This document shows positions 47,999 to 60,341 of a stretch of 64,000 nucleotides of DNA, piece by piece. Numbering within the stretch: position 1 is the stretch's first letter; each line of letters begins with the position of its first letter. The notes under the pieces were generated by a model, which did not search any database, was not told the DNA's origin, and was given only the letters and a program-made list of their open reading frames with translations. The stretch covers positions 14,343,086 through 14,407,085 of the forward strand of contig NC_063188.1 of assembly GCF_023159225.1 (NCBI RefSeq), written 5' to 3'. The position numbers were made by a program, and so were the translations under genes. The stretch comes from Perognathus longimembris pacificus (Eukaryota > Chordata > Mammalia > Rodentia > Heteromyidae).

Positions 47999-49538
47999 TT
48001 TCTGGTTTATATTGTTCACCAGAGTAGGATCCAAACTGCAAACGTGAAGTTTGACTTAGGAAGCAAACATCCTCAAGTCAATGAAATAAATGCTGGCTCT
48101 CAATGGAGCATGGCAGACTCCGAGGAATAAGCCCCTAGTCTCTCAAAGGCCAAGGATAAGGCCCTCTGACAGCTTTGTAATGTCACAATCTTTCAGTCAT
48201 TCCTTTATACACACGTGTAAAACCTTCAGACATTCTTGAGGAAAAAAATGTTTATTTATTTAAAAAACGCACGCACAGCTTTGAAGTTTGAAAATCAAAG
48301 TGAACCAGCTGTTTCTCACTACAGAGAGAACTTTCCTTAAACTGCTAGAAAGTTAATAAGGATTTGGAAGGGCAGTGATAATTTTAATGCCCACAGTACA
48401 GGGAATGCCAGGGATAGGAGAAGCCGTTTATTGTAATTGACACATGGCCTAGGGAATGTATTCCCCGCCCCCCTTTAACTGTATTTCGGGGTCTCTTTTT
48501 CTCCGTCTCCTCACTAGCCTGTTTCCCTAGCATCTACACCTTTTTAAACTACCTCATTTGCTAAACATGGGTATCTTTCCCCGATTCTTTGTTTATTATG
48601 TCTATTGGATATAATTTTCCTTTTTCTTGTCCCGCCCCCTCCCCAAGGATGTAAGGGGAATATTTTTATTTCTTCCTCAACACAAACAAAACCAAAACTG
48701 AAATCCAGCAGCTTCTGACTTGTGTGTGGCCCCAGTTGAATTTTCTTTTCCTCTGTGGGTCAGTAGCCCTTGATTGAGAAAAGGTCCCCACCCTAGCACC
48801 AAGGGCCTTGCCAATTTAATTCTTCAGCAAAGAAGGATAAATAACAGTATGAACAATTAGTTACTGAGGATAGGAGGAGGAATTTGGCTGCAGGCAATTT
48901 TCTTTGGAAAGAGATAGGAAGGTACCAGAGGTTGAAATGGTTCTACTTGTGAAAAATTGAGGGTATGAAATAACTTGGTAGAAAGTTCAGATGAGAACGG
49001 GAACATCTGGGGCTTATTCATGGTTTTGTTGGGTTTTTTTTTTTCAGACGTTTTTGAAGCTTTTTTTTATTAGCTGAGTTGACCTCAGATTGAAGAGGAG
49101 ATTTTTCAAATGTTAAACAGTTTTTTTCCCCCCTTTGGCATTCCTAAAGTCATATTGTGTTGAGCTTGTTAATATCTGCCCAGGAGGCCTTCAGCGAGGC
49201 TGGCAGGGCTACATGCTTTGGGGGACATAGCTCCATAGCTGGTATTTCCCTTTCTTGTGGAGGATTTGCATGTGTCCCTTTCATCCATGCATACAGCAGA
49301 TTCCTCCACAAATAATTGCATTTGACATCACAGTTGTTAAGAGAAAATGGAGAGGGGAGGAGTGGGGGAGGGAATCCCCCATTTTCCCCAATGAGCCAGC
49401 CAGAAGGAGGAAGCAGCTTAGACAGGGAAATACATAAACATACGTGGAATGTAGCAGCAGGTAATTCTGTCTGTGTTAGTCATGATCATAACTTGTATGT
49501 TAGAATATTAATGATGTAGATTCCAAGGATTCCAGAAA

Positions 49539-49591
49539 CTCTCTCTCTCTGTCTCTCTCTCTGTCTCTCTCTCTGTCTCTCTCTCTGTCTC

Positions 49592-49662
<71 letters not shown>
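49539..49662. repeat. (TCTCTCTG)n(TC)n microsatellite
   Basis: Regular CTCTCTCTGT units passing into pure TC. The Arg/Glu ORF on the other strand is an artefact. Confidence 0.97.
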
Positions 49663-49665
<3 letters not shown>

Positions 49666-50125
49666 TGATAGCTTGTAAATAAACAGTTGATTTATTTTGC
49701 CTAACATGGGGTACTCATATCAGTGTGCCAAGATGCTTTCACCAGATTTTACTACAGAAAGGACTTTAGGACATTTATTTATTTGGACTTCTTTAATGGT
49801 AGATGCAAAAGCATCATCATAAGATAACACTGAATCTGGCATGCTATAGGCTGGCCGGGGGCAGAGTTGTGAAATGGCACTGGGTAAAATTCCTCTTGCG
49901 GAGAATCCTCCGAAAGGCAGACTTTCTGGAAAGAAGTGTTTGTCTAGGATGTGACAGTGTTGAGAAAGGCGAAAAATAATCTATCTACTAACACTCTCAC
50001 CAGAAATAGCTTTCTATGCTAGAAATCAGCCAGTGCTGCCTAAAGTGAAGCCCTCATTCTACATGGCCTCCAAAATATTCTGTGGCTCAAACTCTTAGAA
50101 ATAAGTCAGTGGGTTTTTTTTGTGT

Positions 50126-50500
50126 TTTTTTTTTTTTGCATGCTGGGGCTTGGACTCGGGGCCTGAGCGCTGTTCCTGGCTTCATTTTGCTCAAGGCTAG
50201 CACTCTACCACTTTTGCCTGAGCAGGCCTCTAACAAGGATCCTCCTTTTCTCCTATCCTCCTGAGTAGTTAGGATTGCATGCATGACCCACTGTGGCTGG
50301 CTTGGGTTATTGTTGGTAAATGAAGATGTATGGGGAGAATTATGGGAATTGAGGTGGGGATAATGAAATGACATTGTGCTAAGGGCATTTATACAGCTGA
50401 GTCTGAGAGACAAATCTAGATGACAGAATCAATCCCAGAATCCAACCCATGGCTTCATGCTAGGGAAGCACTCTACCACTAAGCTATATCCCCAGCCCCT
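50126..50500 (-). mobile_element. IDL-Geo dimeric SINE split by a foreign block
   Basis: 50126-50211 is the antisense right monomer up to CTCTACCACTT. 50433-50500 is the ID-like end (AGAATCCAACCCATGGCTTC to ATATCCCCAGCCCC). About 47 bases normally between them are absent and replaced by the block at 50212-50429. Confidence 0.85.
50212..50429 (+). repeat. Local duplication, derived copy
   Basis: 218 bases that match 51299-51521 closely through unique sequence (GGGTTATTGTTGGTAAATGA to AATCTAGATGACAGAAT). It sits inside a SINE that it interrupts. Confidence 0.93.
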
Positions 50501-50689
50501 TTTTTCTCTTCTTTTAACTGCTTGGTCTATCAAGGTTTCATGCAAAAAAAGAAAATTCAAACCAATTTGCAAAATTTTTTGACATTTAAAAAAATTTTTG
50601 GAATTACTCTGACACAGATGTTCTATGTTTGTGATCTGTGCCAAGCTCCTTGATTAATGGCTAAAATACATACAGGCAGTCCAATAAAC

Positions 50690-51000
50690 CAACACATAAT
50701 ACTTGAGCTCTGACTCTGAATGTTTATTGTTATTTGGCCACTGTGTGCCAGGCACTCTTCTAGGCCCTGGGAATCTGGAGAGACACAAAGATGAATCAGC
50801 TTTTGGCCTACAGAGAACACAGACATAGAATGAAATAATTACAATACAAGGCACAATGGGACTGAGAATTTAAGACAGGTCCAAACATAGTGTTGTGGGA
50901 GGACAGATAAAAAAAAATGAGGTTGAGATGCAGGAACTGAGGAAATGATAAATGAGCTGGTTCCTGGAGGATGAATAGAAATGTCAACAGGGGGGTCTCA
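50690..51000. mobile_element. Old mammalian interspersed repeat, family not assigned
   Basis: GCCACTGTGTGCCAGGCACT CTTCTAGGCCCTGGGAATC and GAGCTGGTTCCTGGAGGATG AATAG are typical ancient-repeat phrases. Confidence 0.45.
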
Positions 51001-51054
51001 GTCAAGGCTAAGCACAACCTGGGTAATGCACAGGAGCATGAAACTATATTGTTT

Positions 51055-51388
51055 CTTTTCTTTTGACAGTATTGGCATTTGAACTTGGGCCCTTGCACTT
51101 ACTAGGTAGTTGCTCTACCACTTGAGTCACATCACAAGCCCTTCTGGCTTTATTATTTTTTTCTAAAATAAAGGCTCACATTAAGCCTAGGCCAACTTGT
51201 ACCATGATTGTCCTATTTACACCTCCTGCATACCTGGGCTATCAGGTGCAGGCCACCATGCCTGTCTTGTTGGTTGAGATGGGAATATTGGTCAGACATT
51301 TTGCCCGAGCAGGCCTCTAACCAGGATCCTCCTATTCTCTGCCTCCTGAGTAGTTAGGATTGCATGCACGAGCCACTGTGCCTGGCTT
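51055..51388 (-). mobile_element. Older composite SINE (ID-like tail plus B1-like units)
   Basis: GACAGTATTGGCATTTGAAC to CTACCACTTGAGTCACATC, then two B1-like antisense parts ending GCAGGCCACCATGCC and GAGCCACTGTGCCTGGC. Different from the B1-Geo copies and probably older in this lineage. Confidence 0.55.
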
Positions 51389-51521
51389 GGGTTATTGTTG
51401 GTAAATGAAGTTGTATGGGGAGAATTCCAGGAATTGAGGTGGGGATAATGAAATGACATTGTGCTAAGGGCATTTATACAGCTGAGTTAGGAGTCTGAGA
51501 GACAAATCTAGATGACAGAAT
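51299..51521 (+). repeat. Local duplication, probable source copy
   Basis: 223 bases: the last 90 are-of the older SINE pass without a break into unique sequence, as expected for the original arrangement. It has seven bases (near 51487-51493) that the copy at 50.4 kb lacks, and lacks two that the copy has. Confidence 0.9.
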
Positions 51522-52283
51522 ATTTATCTCAAATCTGAAAGGTGATCATCCTTTAAGGGACAGTATAAGAACCCAGCATCTATTCTTTAGGAGTCCACAA
51601 GTAAATTAGAGGCAAGGGATTCAAATAGTTTGCAAAATAGGAAGCATCATGTGATACAAAGTGCTTGCTCACCAGCCAAGGGGTGGGTGCAGAAAGAAAA
51701 CACAAGCTATATATTGGTGACTGATTGTATTGGTGGTTTATCCATTTTGAAGCCAACATGAAAACGTAACATAGCCCAATTCCTTCACATGTCATACCTT
51801 TCCTAAATAAATACTGCCACACACCAGAAGCAAACTTTTTTTTCTTTTTTTTATCAACATTAGTAGTTGAGAACATGCAAACTGGCCAGAAAAGGGTGGG
51901 AGAACCAGGGAATAAACTATTCACTCCTAGTCTGGAAGCTAAGAACATTTCACTGATTATTCCAGCCAATCAGTTTCCTGCTGTGTTGTCAGGATGAAAG
52001 GATCTGTTCCTATTCTGAAAGTAGCACCTCCTTGTACACAATGGAACAAGCAGCCAAGCCAAAATCTTTCTTTGCTTTTATAAAGTAGGAAAAGGGGAAG
52101 CTTTTCTAAGCTGTGCATAGAGTCTCTAATAGGACTAAATCTTTCTCATTATGTATGAGTATACAGGTACTTGACACCTCTTGCTGCGTTGAAAAGATAT
52201 TTAATTGAAGTGTTTAGTAAGGGCTCCTTTTGTGTGTCTGGTGCTTACACACCATTATTTTGCCCTTAATAATTTCACACATT

Positions 52284-52470
52284 AGCCAGGTGCCAGTGAC
52301 TCAAACCTGTCATCCTAGCTACTCAGGAGGCTGAGATCTGAGGATCACAGTTTAAAGCCTGTCTGGGCAGGACAATCCGTGAGACTCTGGGGCACCAACC
52401 GGGAGCAAAAAAAGCTCAGGGACAGCACCCAGACACAGAGTTCGCTTAAGCCTCAGGACCAACACAGAAA
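52284..52470 (+). mobile_element. B1-Geo dimeric SINE, internally deleted
   Basis: Sense, AGCCAGGTGCCAGTGACTCA to CAGGACCAACACAG; the linker and the start of the right monomer are missing. Confidence 0.83.
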
Positions 52471-52493
52471 AGGAATTTCATACATTTATTTTA

Positions 52494-52707
52494 TTTTATT
52501 TATTTATTTTTTTGCCAGTCCTGGACCTTGGACTCAGGGCCTGAGCACTGTCCCTGGCTTCTTCCCGCTCAAGGCTAGCACTCTGCCACCTGAGCCACAG
52601 CGCCCCTTCTGGCTGTTTTCCATATATGTGGTGCTGGGGAATCGAACCAAGAGCTTCATGTATAGGAGGCAAGCGCTCTTGCCACTAGGCCATATTCCCA
52701 GCCCCCG
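52494..52707 (-). mobile_element. IDL-Geo dimeric SINE with 13-bp target duplication
   Basis: Antisense copy with an (ATTT)n tail, between TACATTTATTTTA at 52481-52493 and 52708-52720. Confidence 0.94.
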
Positions 52708-52720
52708 TACATTTATTTTA

Positions 52721-54120
52721 AAAAGACAGTTCTTGGGTAAAGCATTGTTGTCCCCTGGATAATATCATGCAAATCCCTGTGGATGTTTCTAGAAAGTGGA
52801 TTCCTGGGGAAAGTGTCATTTACTACTACTGAACTTCTAGCTGTCCCTTTGAATCTGCTTGAGTTAGGCATCTGCTGCCTTTTAAAGCATCATTCTATGA
52901 AGTTCCTTCCCACCTGCCTGTGCTACAAGGAACAGTGCACCTATCCTGTATTGGAAAGGAAATAAGTGTCAATGTGAGAACAAACAAGGACAATTGGCTC
53001 TTTCCAAGTCTTTGTGGGACTAGGGAACAATCATTCTTCCCAGTGTGTGGAGTGATGGGGGGTGGGGGGAGAGAAGGCAGCCTCAAGGGACAGACTGTCC
53101 AACTGTGACTTGTGTCCATATATCCATTCCAGTTATTAGCCCTTTAAATCACCTCCCCCCATAATGTCAAGTTTTTATGTAAAAACAGGTTTTCTAGTGA
53201 GCCCTCCTTTCTACATAGCTAAGGAAGATTTGTTAGTGAACCCTTAGGAGTCACCGTCCCCCATCTTCAGATTGGATCCAGATCCATGCAGCAGCATATA
53301 GGATTCCAGAAGATTCCATTTGGAATAAAATGGGATGGTAATATTGCAGTGACTTTTGGAGCATCCAAGATCCTGCAACACTTCTTGCAAGATTGTTTGC
53401 TCTGACCTTGTTGGCCAAAGTTCACATCTGGTAATTGCACATGTTGACTTTGCCTTTCCTTGCTCTTTCAGCCGAGTGCAATATTGCCTGTCTAGCATCC
53501 TGTCTTCCAGTGTTGTGTCATGTTGCTATGTGCTGTTAAACAGCCATCACATTCACCCAGCCGGGAATGCATGTAGAAACCCTTTGGGAGTAGTGAGCTA
53601 TAGAAATGTTGGGTTGACAGCATTTTTTTTTCCTGCTTCTGTGAATCAGGAAGTGTATTAAGTGTAAGAAACAGATGTAAACCCAATTCAGAATAATTGT
53701 TTGTGTTGTAGCCCAGAATAAACCATGGCCATAGGCCAAGGCAGGTATGCTAAGGGTCAGCAAGGCTCATTAGAGATAGGGGAAATGCAAACAAAATTTG
53801 TTTTTCAGTCATTTTAGAAGGTAGCCTGGAAAAACGAATCACATGTAAGGAATTCTTGAGTTTGCTAGGAGTTCCATAGCTTGGATTTATTATAGGAGTC
53901 TTTAGAGTTTACGAAGTGCTATGTTTTTTTCTAGAAACAAGCATTTAATTCCCACAACCTGATGAAGTCATGCAACTCTATTCTAACTTTGTAGTGTAAG
54001 AAAGTAGGAACTAGTGAGGTTCTGAGATTTGCACATGGTCTTATTTGAACACATGCAGTAAACAGAAAGAGATAAGAATCTGCATCTCAGTTGTTGAAAT
54101 GCTTTATTATTTTTTGTTTT
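52721..54120. other. Intronic stretch, mostly unrecognised
   Basis: A probable antisense MIR near 53925-54095 (CACAACCTGATGAAGTCATG, TGAGATTTGCACATGGTCTT). No gene recognised in the remainder. Confidence 0.5.
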
Positions 54121-54124
54121 TTAT

Positions 54125-54358
54125 TTTTTGCTGGGCCTGGGCCTTAAACTGTGGGCCTGTACACTGTCCCTAAGCTCCTTTTGCTCAGGGTTACCATGCT
54201 ACCACTTGAGCTAAGCACCACTTCTGAGTTTTTCTATGAATAGTTGGAGATAAGAGTCTCTGGGACTTTCTTGCCCAGGCTGGCTTTGAACTATGATCCT
54301 TAGATCCCAGCCTACTGAGTAGCTGGGATCACAGGCGTGAGCCACCAGCACCCGGCTT
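54125..54358 (-). mobile_element. B1-Geo dimeric SINE
   Basis: Antisense, TTTTTGCTGGGCCTGGGCCT to GAGCCACCAGCACCCGGC. Confidence 0.88.
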
Positions 54359-54583
54359 GATGAATGTGCTGATTGTGGCTTGATGATGGAACTAGGAAGG
54401 CTCTGGCACATTTACTTGTATATATTTTAAACTGAATGATTAGAATTCTTGAGATTGCTGGAATGCCCAGTCCTTTTTTTTTTTTTTCAGATATGTGATG
54501 GACCAAAATTTCAAAAAGTTGAGAGTCTATAAAAAATAGAAACCTTTGTAAAAACTTTTCCTCACATGTTATATGATTGCCTC

Positions 54584-54818
54584 GGGCTGGGAATATGGCC
54601 TAGTGGCAAGAGTGCTTGCCTCCCATACATGAAGCCCTGGGTTCGATTCCTCAGCACCACATATATAGAAAATGGCCGGAAGTGGCACTGTGGCTCAAGT
54701 GGCAGAGTGCTAGCCTTGAGCAAAAAGAAGCCAGGGACAGTGCTCAGGCCCTGAGTCCAAGGCCCAGGACTGGCCACAAAAATTAATTAATTAATTAATT
54801 AATAATAAAATAAAATAA
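54584..54818 (+). mobile_element. IDL-Geo dimeric SINE with 11-bp target duplication
   Basis: Sense copy with (TTAA)n/(AATA)n tail, between ATGATTGCCTC at 54573-54583 and 54819-54829. Well preserved in both monomers. Confidence 0.95.
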
Positions 54819-55159
54819 ATGATTGCCTCATACTTTGCTGATGTTAACTTGTCATTCTATTTAGCTACTTTTGGTTCTGACTCTGTCCCAACTATGTCCA
54901 TACTTCATAGAATGACTCAAAAAACTCCTCTCAATGTGTCCATTCTGTCTTGTCACTTCTGTTTTGTTGGCTAAATAATAGTATTACTTTGGAAATGTTG
55001 AGAATGACTAATTCTGAAAGGTAGTCATTTAGTCATCTGCTGAAATCTGTCTATTCCAATAGAGGATGAATTTTTATTAAATATTAGTTGTGGAAGGTAT
55101 GAGTGGGGAATTAAGTGAGAAAGGAAAAAGCTAGAGCATAGTGTAGGAAAAAAAATCTC

Positions 55160-55370
55160 TCAGCACAAATGACTCACGCCTGTCATCCTAGCTACTGAGG
55201 AGGCTGAGATCTGAGGATCATGATTTGAAGCCAGTCTGGACAGGAAAGTGTGAGAGACTCTTATCTCCAATGAACCACCCAAGAAAACAGAAGTGGTGCT
55301 GTGGGTCAAAAAACCTCAGAACAGTGTGCAGGCCCTGAGTTCAAGCCCCAAGACTGACAAAAAAGAAAAG
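55160..55370 (+). mobile_element. B1-Geo dimeric SINE
   Basis: Sense, AGCACAAATGACTCACGCCT to CCCCAAGACTGACAAAAAAG. Confidence 0.86.
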
Positions 55371-55654
55371 TAAGCATATTTGCTGGAGGACAAAGTAAAA
55401 TAACACATTCCAAAAACTGAGACATGGGAAGATGGAAGAGATTTCAGAGGGGTAGTAATTGAGTTTTAAAGTGTCATCTTGAACTTGATGTAGTTAATGT
55501 GTCTCCAGGCTGATGGCATAATTACAGGTGGTTGAAGGCTGGAATACATTACTGGCTTTGACTCCAAGAGTAGATATTTTCAACCAAACTTGGGTTTTTC
55601 ACTTGTCACTTCAACTACAGTACTCTAATCTTTCCCTCTCAGCAAACATATTTT

Positions 55655-55990
55655 TAATTACTTTATTGAGGTGCAATTTGCATTTTTATAAATTTTACCA
55701 CTTATATAATCCACAGAGTTTGACCAAATTAATAGAATTGTGTGACTATTACTCCAATCAAATTTGGGGAAATTTCAGCCACTCCAACAAGTTCTTTCAT
55801 GCTTATTTTCAAATGTTCTGTATTCCTACCCCAGCTTCAGGCAACCACTAATCTATTCTCTGTCTCTGTCTCTGTCTTCTCTGAATATTTCACATGAATT
55901 GAATTCTGTAACTTGTGGTCTTTTGTGTCTCTTTTCTTTCACTTTAGCTTGATGGGTTTTTTTAGGTTTATCTATGCATATAATCAGTAC
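55655..55990 (-). mobile_element. L1M-type LINE remnant, antisense
   Basis: TTACTTTATTGAGGTGCAAT, AGGCAACCACTAATCTATTC TCTGTCTC and GTGGTCTTTTGTGTCTCTTT are the old L1 3'UTR read backwards. Confidence 0.8.
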
Positions 55991-56021
55991 TGGGTTCTGT
56001 TCTGTTCTTGATTTGTTTTGT

Positions 56022-56264
56022 TTTTTTCCCCCATGGATCTTGAGGCTTGAAGTCAGGGCCTGGGTGCTATCCCTGACGTTCTTTTGCTCAAGGCTAGCAC
56101 TCTACCACTTGAGCTGTGTTGCCACTTCCAGCTTTTTCTGAGTAGTTTATTGGAGCTAAGAGCCTCATGGACTTTCCTGCCTAGGCTGGTTTCAAACTGC
56201 GATCCTCAGATCTCAGCCTCCTGAGTAGCTAGGATGACAGGCATGAGCCACAGGCACCTAGCTT
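56022..56264 (-). mobile_element. B1-Geo dimeric SINE
   Basis: Antisense, CATGGATCTTGAGGCTTGAA to GAGCCACAGGCACCTAGC; an ID-like fragment (GGTGCTAGGAATGAAACCCA) follows at about 56286-56345. Confidence 0.88.
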
Positions 56265-56891
56265 GTGGTGATGGTTTTGATTTAGGTGCTAGGAATGAAA
56301 CCCAGGTGCTCTGCATAACCGAATGTTCACCTCACGTCCCCAAATCTATTCTTTCCATTGTAGCAGCAGTCATCATTTTCCGCCCATTTTTCAGAAGTCC
56401 ACAAAGCCAGGCCAGTGCCTTCAGCTAACGAGGCAAGCTTTCAGGAAGTATTTCCTCTTTACCTTATTAAAATGGCTTTGCTCATTTTTCCCTTAGCCCA
56501 GATGTCTGAGTTTCTGTGTTAGGGACAACTTGATTGTAATGTGTAAACAATGAGGACTTAGAACATCTGTTTAGCAAAGGAAACGTAAGAGATGAGATGG
56601 CATATTCTGATTGGAGATTATTTTAGGAACAAAGCAGTTTACATAACACTCACCAAACAATGTTTGATAAAATACTAAATAGCAGGGAAAAATATTGTTT
56701 AAAAAATTCAATGGAAAAATGATCATACTAGTGCATTTGTTGCTGGATAAATGATTTTTAGAATTTGTTTCACTCAATGGCACCAAAGATTTGAAGAAAT
56801 TTTTATTGGGGAGAGTATGTGGATGATAAACAGTTCTGTGACTTTCAGAAACATAGTTTGACTATTTTGCTTCATAAATCTTTAGAAAGTG

Positions 56892-57096
56892 GGCTGGGAA
56901 TATGGCCTAGTGGCAAGAGTGCTTGCCTCGTATACATGAGGCCCAGAGTTCGATTCCCCAGCACCACATATATAGAAAACAGCCAGAAGTGGTGCTGTGG
57001 CTCAAGTGGCAGAGTGCTAGCCTTGAGCAAAAAGAAGCCAGGGACAGTGCTCAGGCCCTGAGTCCAAAGCCCAGGACTGGCAAAATAAATAAATAA
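56892..57096 (+). mobile_element. IDL-Geo dimeric SINE with 18-bp target duplication
   Basis: Sense copy with (AAAT)n tail, between ATAAATCTTTAGAAAGTG at 56874-56891 and 57097-57114. The clearest recent insertion here. Confidence 0.96.
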
Positions 57097-57154
57097 ATAA
57101 ATCTTTAGAAAGTGACAGGATTACAATATTTAATATCTACATGAAAATTCTTTT

Positions 57155-57281
57155 TTTTTTCTGTTGTCAGTCATGGGACTTGAACTTGGGGCCTGGGTTC
57201 TGTCTCTGAGCTCTTTTTTTTACTCAAGGCTGGGCCTCCCAAGTAGCTAGGATTACAAGCATGAGCCACCAGCACCCAGCT
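57155..57281 (-). mobile_element. B1-Geo dimeric SINE, large internal deletion
   Basis: Antisense, TTGTCAGTCATGGGACTTGA to ACTCAAGGCTGGG, then directly the B1 head CAAGTAGCTAGGATTACAAG. Confidence 0.78.
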
Positions 57282-57570
57282 CCATGAGACTCTTATCTCC
57301 AAATAATCACCAAAAAAAAGAAAGAAAGAAGACAAGGGGGGAGGGAGGGAGGGAGGGAAGGAGGGAGGGAGGGAGGGAGGGAGGAAGGAAGGAAGGAAGG
57401 AAGGAAGGAAGGAAGGAAGGAAGGAAGGAAGGAAGGAAGGAAGGAAGGCAGGCAACCAGAGGTGGATCTGTGTCTCACCTGATATAGTGCTACCGTAGAG
57501 CAAAAAAGAAGCTCGGAGACAGTGCCAAGCCCTGAGTTCAAGCCCCAGAACTGGCACCAAAATAAAAAAT
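57282..57570 (+). mobile_element. B1-Geo fragment split by (GGAA)n, sense
   Basis: 57282-57335 is the end of the B1 part (CATGAGACTCTTATCTCC); 57448-57570 the right monomer to CCCCAGAACTGGCACC. It is head-to-head with the antisense copy before it. Confidence 0.75.
57336..57448. repeat. (GGGA)n(GGAA)n microsatellite
   Basis: About 110 purine-only bases inside the linker of a SINE, the mirror of the C/T expansion at 38.1 kb. Confidence 0.97.
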
Positions 57571-58404
57571 AAAGACAGACATGTACTTTAGCAAATAGTG
57601 CTGGAAGACATTGGTGATTTAAGGGCTTAGTAATAGACATTTGATTTTAAGGAGATACATTAGATAACCAATATTTATCCCCAAAGAATATGTCTCTAAA
57701 AATAGAATATCGAGCCTTGTATAACTACCTAAGAAGGACATGATTTAGGCCACAGAGTCACCTACCACCAATCAGATCTGTGCCTGTCAACAGCCAAGTC
57801 TTATGTCTGTTTGCAAGGTCAGCACAGAATTATGGCAATTGAGAGAGGAAAGCCATCACATTTAGAAGTTACTCTTAGGAGAGAAAAATATTCACTGGCT
57901 GGAGTTTGATAATTTCATTAAGACATCTACTTGTTCCACTACCAGGTGCTTTAGCAAGCTTTCCAAACAAGAACTTTAATGCTGTGCTTGAAAATCTGGA
58001 TGGACAGAATATAGGTCAAGGGAAAGATATTTTTCTGGGTTAAATAGCTTCATGAGTAATTCAAAACGAGAGGTTATTAGTGGGTTTAAATGTACTGTAG
58101 TTGAGCTAAAGGAAGATGTCATGGTTAAAAGCCAAGAATTTCCTCTAGGAGCAGGTGAAAAAACAGCTGACATTCCCTGTTGTTTTTCTAAATGTTTAAA
58201 ATGACTGTTCCACACCTGAAGCCTATAAACATTTTATTAAAATTTAAGTAATTTGTATCAAATTTCCTTTTATCCCCCCATAAACCCCAAATAAATGTTT
58301 AAGAACAAAAGAAAAATCCAAAATGATTTCCATTTTCCTATCCTTAGCTATGTCCAAGAATCATTAGACTGTCAAAGATACAAAGGTCTTGTCATCCACT
58401 TCCT

Positions 58405-58627
58405 TTTTTTGTGTGTGTGCCAGTTCTGGGGCTTGAACTGAGGGCCTGGATACTCTGCTCAAGGCTGATGCTCTGCCACTGAGCCACAGTTCCACTTCTG
58501 GCACTTATTATCTAATTGCAGATAAGAGTCTGACAGACTTTCCTGCCTGGGCTGGCTTTGAACCATGATCCTCAGATCTCAGCCTCCTGAGTAGCTAGGA
58601 TTACAGGCATGGGCCACCAGTGTTCAC
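58405..58627 (-). mobile_element. B1-Geo dimeric SINE
   Basis: Antisense, GTGCCAGTTCTGGGGCTTGA to ATGGGCCACCAGTGTTC. Confidence 0.87.
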
Positions 58628-58629
58628 CT

Positions 58630-59575
58630 CACCTACATTTTTGTACGTAGGAAAACCCAAGGCCTACACCCGAATACCCAAAGGCCAGAATAACGCTAAG
58701 AACACCTGACTAGTGCTTTGTCTAGCACAATACGTGTCTCATTTAGAAACCAATCCATTTGGGCCCAGTAAATTATGATGCCAGGTGAAATTTGTTGATA
58801 ATTTATGAAACAAGCAAATAAATGGGTTTTATTTGAATACGAGAATGTGATCTCTTGTAGGCAATACAGTATGTAAACTGAGCATGAAATTTTAAAGTGT
58901 GAAATAAGTCAGTGTTCACAGCATGTAAGCATGTATAGTAAACTGTAATGTAATATTGTATGTGTAAACATATAGCAATTAAGTCAAAGATATCTATTGT
59001 AATTACTTCATGGCTTTGATTTGTGTGGATTGCCCATAGCAGATTCTGAAGGGAATTTTGATGATTAATTAGCTAGCTTTATAGTTTCTCTGCATCATAT
59101 ACCCTATTTGTATGGGATACACAGACTGTAAAACTAAATGAAAACCAGAATCAAATTGACTTGATCAGAAAGTGTGGGTAGAGTATTAAAGAGATAAAAA
59201 TATATGTTTAAGAAAATAGAACATTCTTTGATACTGTTTGGCTAAATGTTAAATATTGGTAGGTATTTGAGGCCACATGGCATTAGCTCGATTGAAATCC
59301 ATGAGTAATCAACCAATTAGGATAAGTGTTCTGAAGTCAACCAGTTATTCATTTCATACCATATGGTGTAGTTTATAATTGTGATTTGTTATTTTTGACA
59401 ATCACTTGTAAGAACTATTAATTCCATAGGTAAACAGCCCTACTGGTTTGGAAATGCAATTGTTGAGATTGGTAGAATTTCATGCAAACGCTAAACAAAG
59501 GCTTCCCAATAGAGAGGTTATAAACAACAGCAGCCAAAAACAAATGAGTAAATATAGGCAATCTTTTTGTTTGGT
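58630..59575. other. AT-rich intronic stretch
   Basis: No gene, SINE or recognised repeat. Confidence 0.5.
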
Positions 59576-59576
59576 T

Positions 59577-59815
59577 TGGTATTGGTCCTGGGACTTGAAC
59601 TCAGGCCCTAGATGCTGTTCCTGAGCTTTTGTGCTCAAGGCTAATGCTCTACCATTTGAGCCACAGCTCCATTCCTGGCTTTTTATTATTTTGTAAGCAG
59701 TTAGTTGGAAATAAGAGTCTCATGAACTTTCCTATCTAGGCTGGCTTTGTACTATTCTCCAGTCTCAGCCTCCTGAATAGCTATGATTACAGGTAAGAGC
59801 CACCGTGCTCAGCCA
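59577..59815 (-). mobile_element. B1-Geo dimeric SINE
   Basis: Antisense, GGTATTGGTCCTGGGACTTG to AAGAGCCACCGTGCTCAGC. Confidence 0.87.
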
Positions 59816-60126
59816 CATGTATGGATTTTTAAGAGGCTTACATCACTGATACTGAACGGCCAAACTGGGCTCCAGGCTCCCTGTGTGATCTCCTGGCATT
59901 GAAAAAAACAGGAAGCCCAGGAGGCAGCTGTTTCAAAGAGAACTGATGCCTGGATACATACACATGGAGGAAACATTGTGTTCCTCTCTCCAGAAACCAG
60001 TTCAGCCTCCCCATAAACAGATAGCTCACAGAATCATCTGTTTATTTATGTGTTTGAAATGGGTTTAGAGTTTGTATTTTTTGCAATGTTCTTTTAGGGT
60101 TTTATTTGGGCAGGGGGTGTGTGGTG

Positions 60127-60341
60127 GGGGGTGTCCAGGGGCTAGACCTCTAGGCCTGAGCACTGTCCCTCGAGCTTCTTTTCCTCAAGGCTAGTGTACT
60201 ATCACTGAGCCACAGCTCCACTTCTAGCTTTTGGTAGTTAATTGGAGATAGGAGTCTCATACACATTCCTGCCCCAGCTGACTCCCATCCTCAGATCTCA
60301 GCCTCCTGAGTAGCTAGGATTACAGGCGTAAGCCACAGTGT
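60127..60341 (-). mobile_element. B1-Geo dimeric SINE
   Basis: Antisense, GGTGTCCAGGGGCTAGACCT to ACAGGCGTAAGCCACAGTG. Confidence 0.85.

Larger units (their letters stand above)
47525..50110. other. SINE-poor intronic stretch
   Basis: About 2.6 kb without lineage SINEs; contains the hairpin at 47970-47998 and the (TC)n at 49539-49662. No exon found. Confidence 0.6.

Noticed and set aside
49539..49662. CRISPR-like regular repeats
   Set aside because: Simple dinucleotide/octamer microsatellite in a mammalian intron, no spacers.
49486..49707. Arg-Glu repeat ORF
   Set aside because: Translation of the (TC)n microsatellite.
54584..54780. Possible tRNA gene (intact B box GGTTCGATTCC)
   Set aside because: It is the ID-like SINE head with poly(A)-type tail and target duplication; no full cloverleaf gene.
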